Origin: Linanthus parryae
Lineage: Eukaryota > Streptophyta > Magnoliopsida > Ericales > Polemoniaceae
DNA: 64,000 bases
Direction: 5' to 3'
NCBI GenBank assembly: GCA_023055425.1
Contig: JALGPY010000007.1
Span: forward strand, 13,960,001 to 14,024,000
Numbering within the stretch: the stretch's first letter is position 1; each line of letters opens with the position of its first letter. Positions 63,384 to 64,000 of the stretch are shown one piece after another. Below the pieces are notes generated by a model. That model had not been told where the DNA came from. It saw only the letters and a list, made by a program, of their open reading frames with translations, and searched no databases. The position numbers were made by a program, and so were the translations under genes.

Positions 63384-63822
63384 TGTTATGACGCAGCGGA
63401 TGAATCCGGGTATCAAGCAAGAACGATAACAAACTATTAAAACGAGAGATAAGAATTTAACGTGGATCGCTAGTTTGAATACTAGCTACTCCACAACCCG
63501 AACCCGATTTTTATTGAGAGAAACAAAACCCAAAACCCGATTACAACGACAAACACACACGAAAAAGAAAACTCGCGAGTAGCTCTCTGACCCGTGTGCG
63601 TAGCCCCTGTTACTACTGACTACTAACAACCACTATAAGAGCATGCCTATGTATAGTACCAAAAACAATTGTCCAACGCCTCTAAGTAATTGGGGTTAGT
63701 TTGTCTCCTAACCAAAGAATAATTCCCCGCCCCAAAGGATTGGAGCATGAGAAATTATTCCGTGCTTTTCATGCACTTAAAACAAAACCAAAAGCTAGAA
63801 TATTTGAATCACATATCTAACA
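63384..63822 (-). repeat. 5' LTR (element sense) of the Gag-only element
   Basis: 439 bp. The minus strand reads TGTTAGATATGTGATTC...GCGTCATAACA and leads into the tRNA-Met primer site. Confidence 0.93.
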
Positions 63823-64000
63823 GAAACGATACACGAATTTGGTAATTTTTGCATGATCTTGTAGAGTAAACTTCATTCTAGAATACTATGAAAAAATTGC
63901 CAAAAAATTATATTGTTTTACTATCCAAATCACCGAGTCAAAGTGATCCAATTACGGCTAAAAAAGTCAAACATAAGTTGAAAGAGAAGAACCATATCCT

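Larger units (their letters stand above)
61723..63822 (-). mobile_element. Non-autonomous Gag-only (TR-GAG-like) LTR retrotransposon
   Basis: This 2.1-kb element has LTRs of 439 bp each (61723-62161 and 63384-63822) and a perfect 5-bp duplication GAAAC (61718-61722 and 63823-63827). Orientation is minus. The primer site reads TGGTATCAGAGCCAGGTTAG on the minus strand (complement at 63362-63381), and the purine tract AAGGTGGAGATT abuts the left LTR. Between them is only a gag ORF; no protease, integrase or RT is present. By eye the LTRs differ at about 18 of 439 positions (~4%). Confidence 0.92.
61646..64000. mobile_element. Stowaway-like MITE split by a Gag-only retroelement
   Basis: The left end CTAGTTCTGTTTCTTCTC follows TA (61644-61645). 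The body runs to 61722 and resumes at 63828 with the family's ACTATCCAAATCACC and TCAAAGTGATCC blocks. The right end (GAAAGAGAAGAAC...) is at or past the window edge. Confidence 0.7.

Overview
This is nuclear DNA of a flowering plant, probably a eudicot. The evidence is spliced genes with GT-AG introns, chromodomain Ty3/gypsy and Ty1/copia retrotransposons, many MITEs, type-A cytokinin response regulators and SWEET sugar transporters. I could not fix the species. There are no bacterial features.

Layout. 1-14311: the 3' part of a Ty3/gypsy chromovirus whose ~3.2 kb 3' LTR (2691-14311) is split by a complete Ty1/copia element (4885-13317). The two copia LTRs look identical and the target duplication is a perfect GGATA, so the insertion is very recent. 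14312-19972: old nested debris. A 5S rRNA retropseudogene has a 17-bp target duplication. A MITE contains a LINE, and the LINE contains a 1560-bp solo LTR. 20130-26500: a host gene for a small OB-fold nucleic-acid-binding protein, with a 5'UTR intron and a 5.15 kb coding intron full of TE fragments. 26666-27081: a hAT-type MITE.

27242-45760, the most interesting region. Three minus-strand exons join in phase into a 288-aa chloroplast protein resembling PSA3, a photosystem I assembly factor. Exon 1 is at 45380-45760 and exons 2 and 3 at 27832-27242, so intron 1 is about 17.5 kb. On the opposite strand inside that intron lies a tandem array (28519-45065) of five intact, intronless type-A response regulator genes. 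Each has a TATA box, a (CT)n 5' leader and complete phospho-acceptor residues. Units 2 and 4 share a Tourist-like MITE. Units 3 and 5 share a captured, inverted-duplicated first exon of an RD19-type cysteine protease. The array therefore seems to have grown partly by duplicating a two-gene block. The RD19 inverted repeats could fold into long hairpins.

45761-48440: MITEs and TRIM remnants. 48-59.2 kb: a tandem segmental duplication carrying two intact six-exon clade II-like SWEET genes on the minus strand. 59672-59895: an unidentified, exon-like coding fragment. 60-64 kb: Stowaway-like MITEs, one interrupted by a non-autonomous copia-type element that encodes only Gag (61723-63822).

The host genes (nucleic-acid binding, PSI assembly, cytokinin signalling, sugar transport) form no operon-like unit. 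What links them is physical nesting and tandem duplication, with transposable elements marking the order of events.
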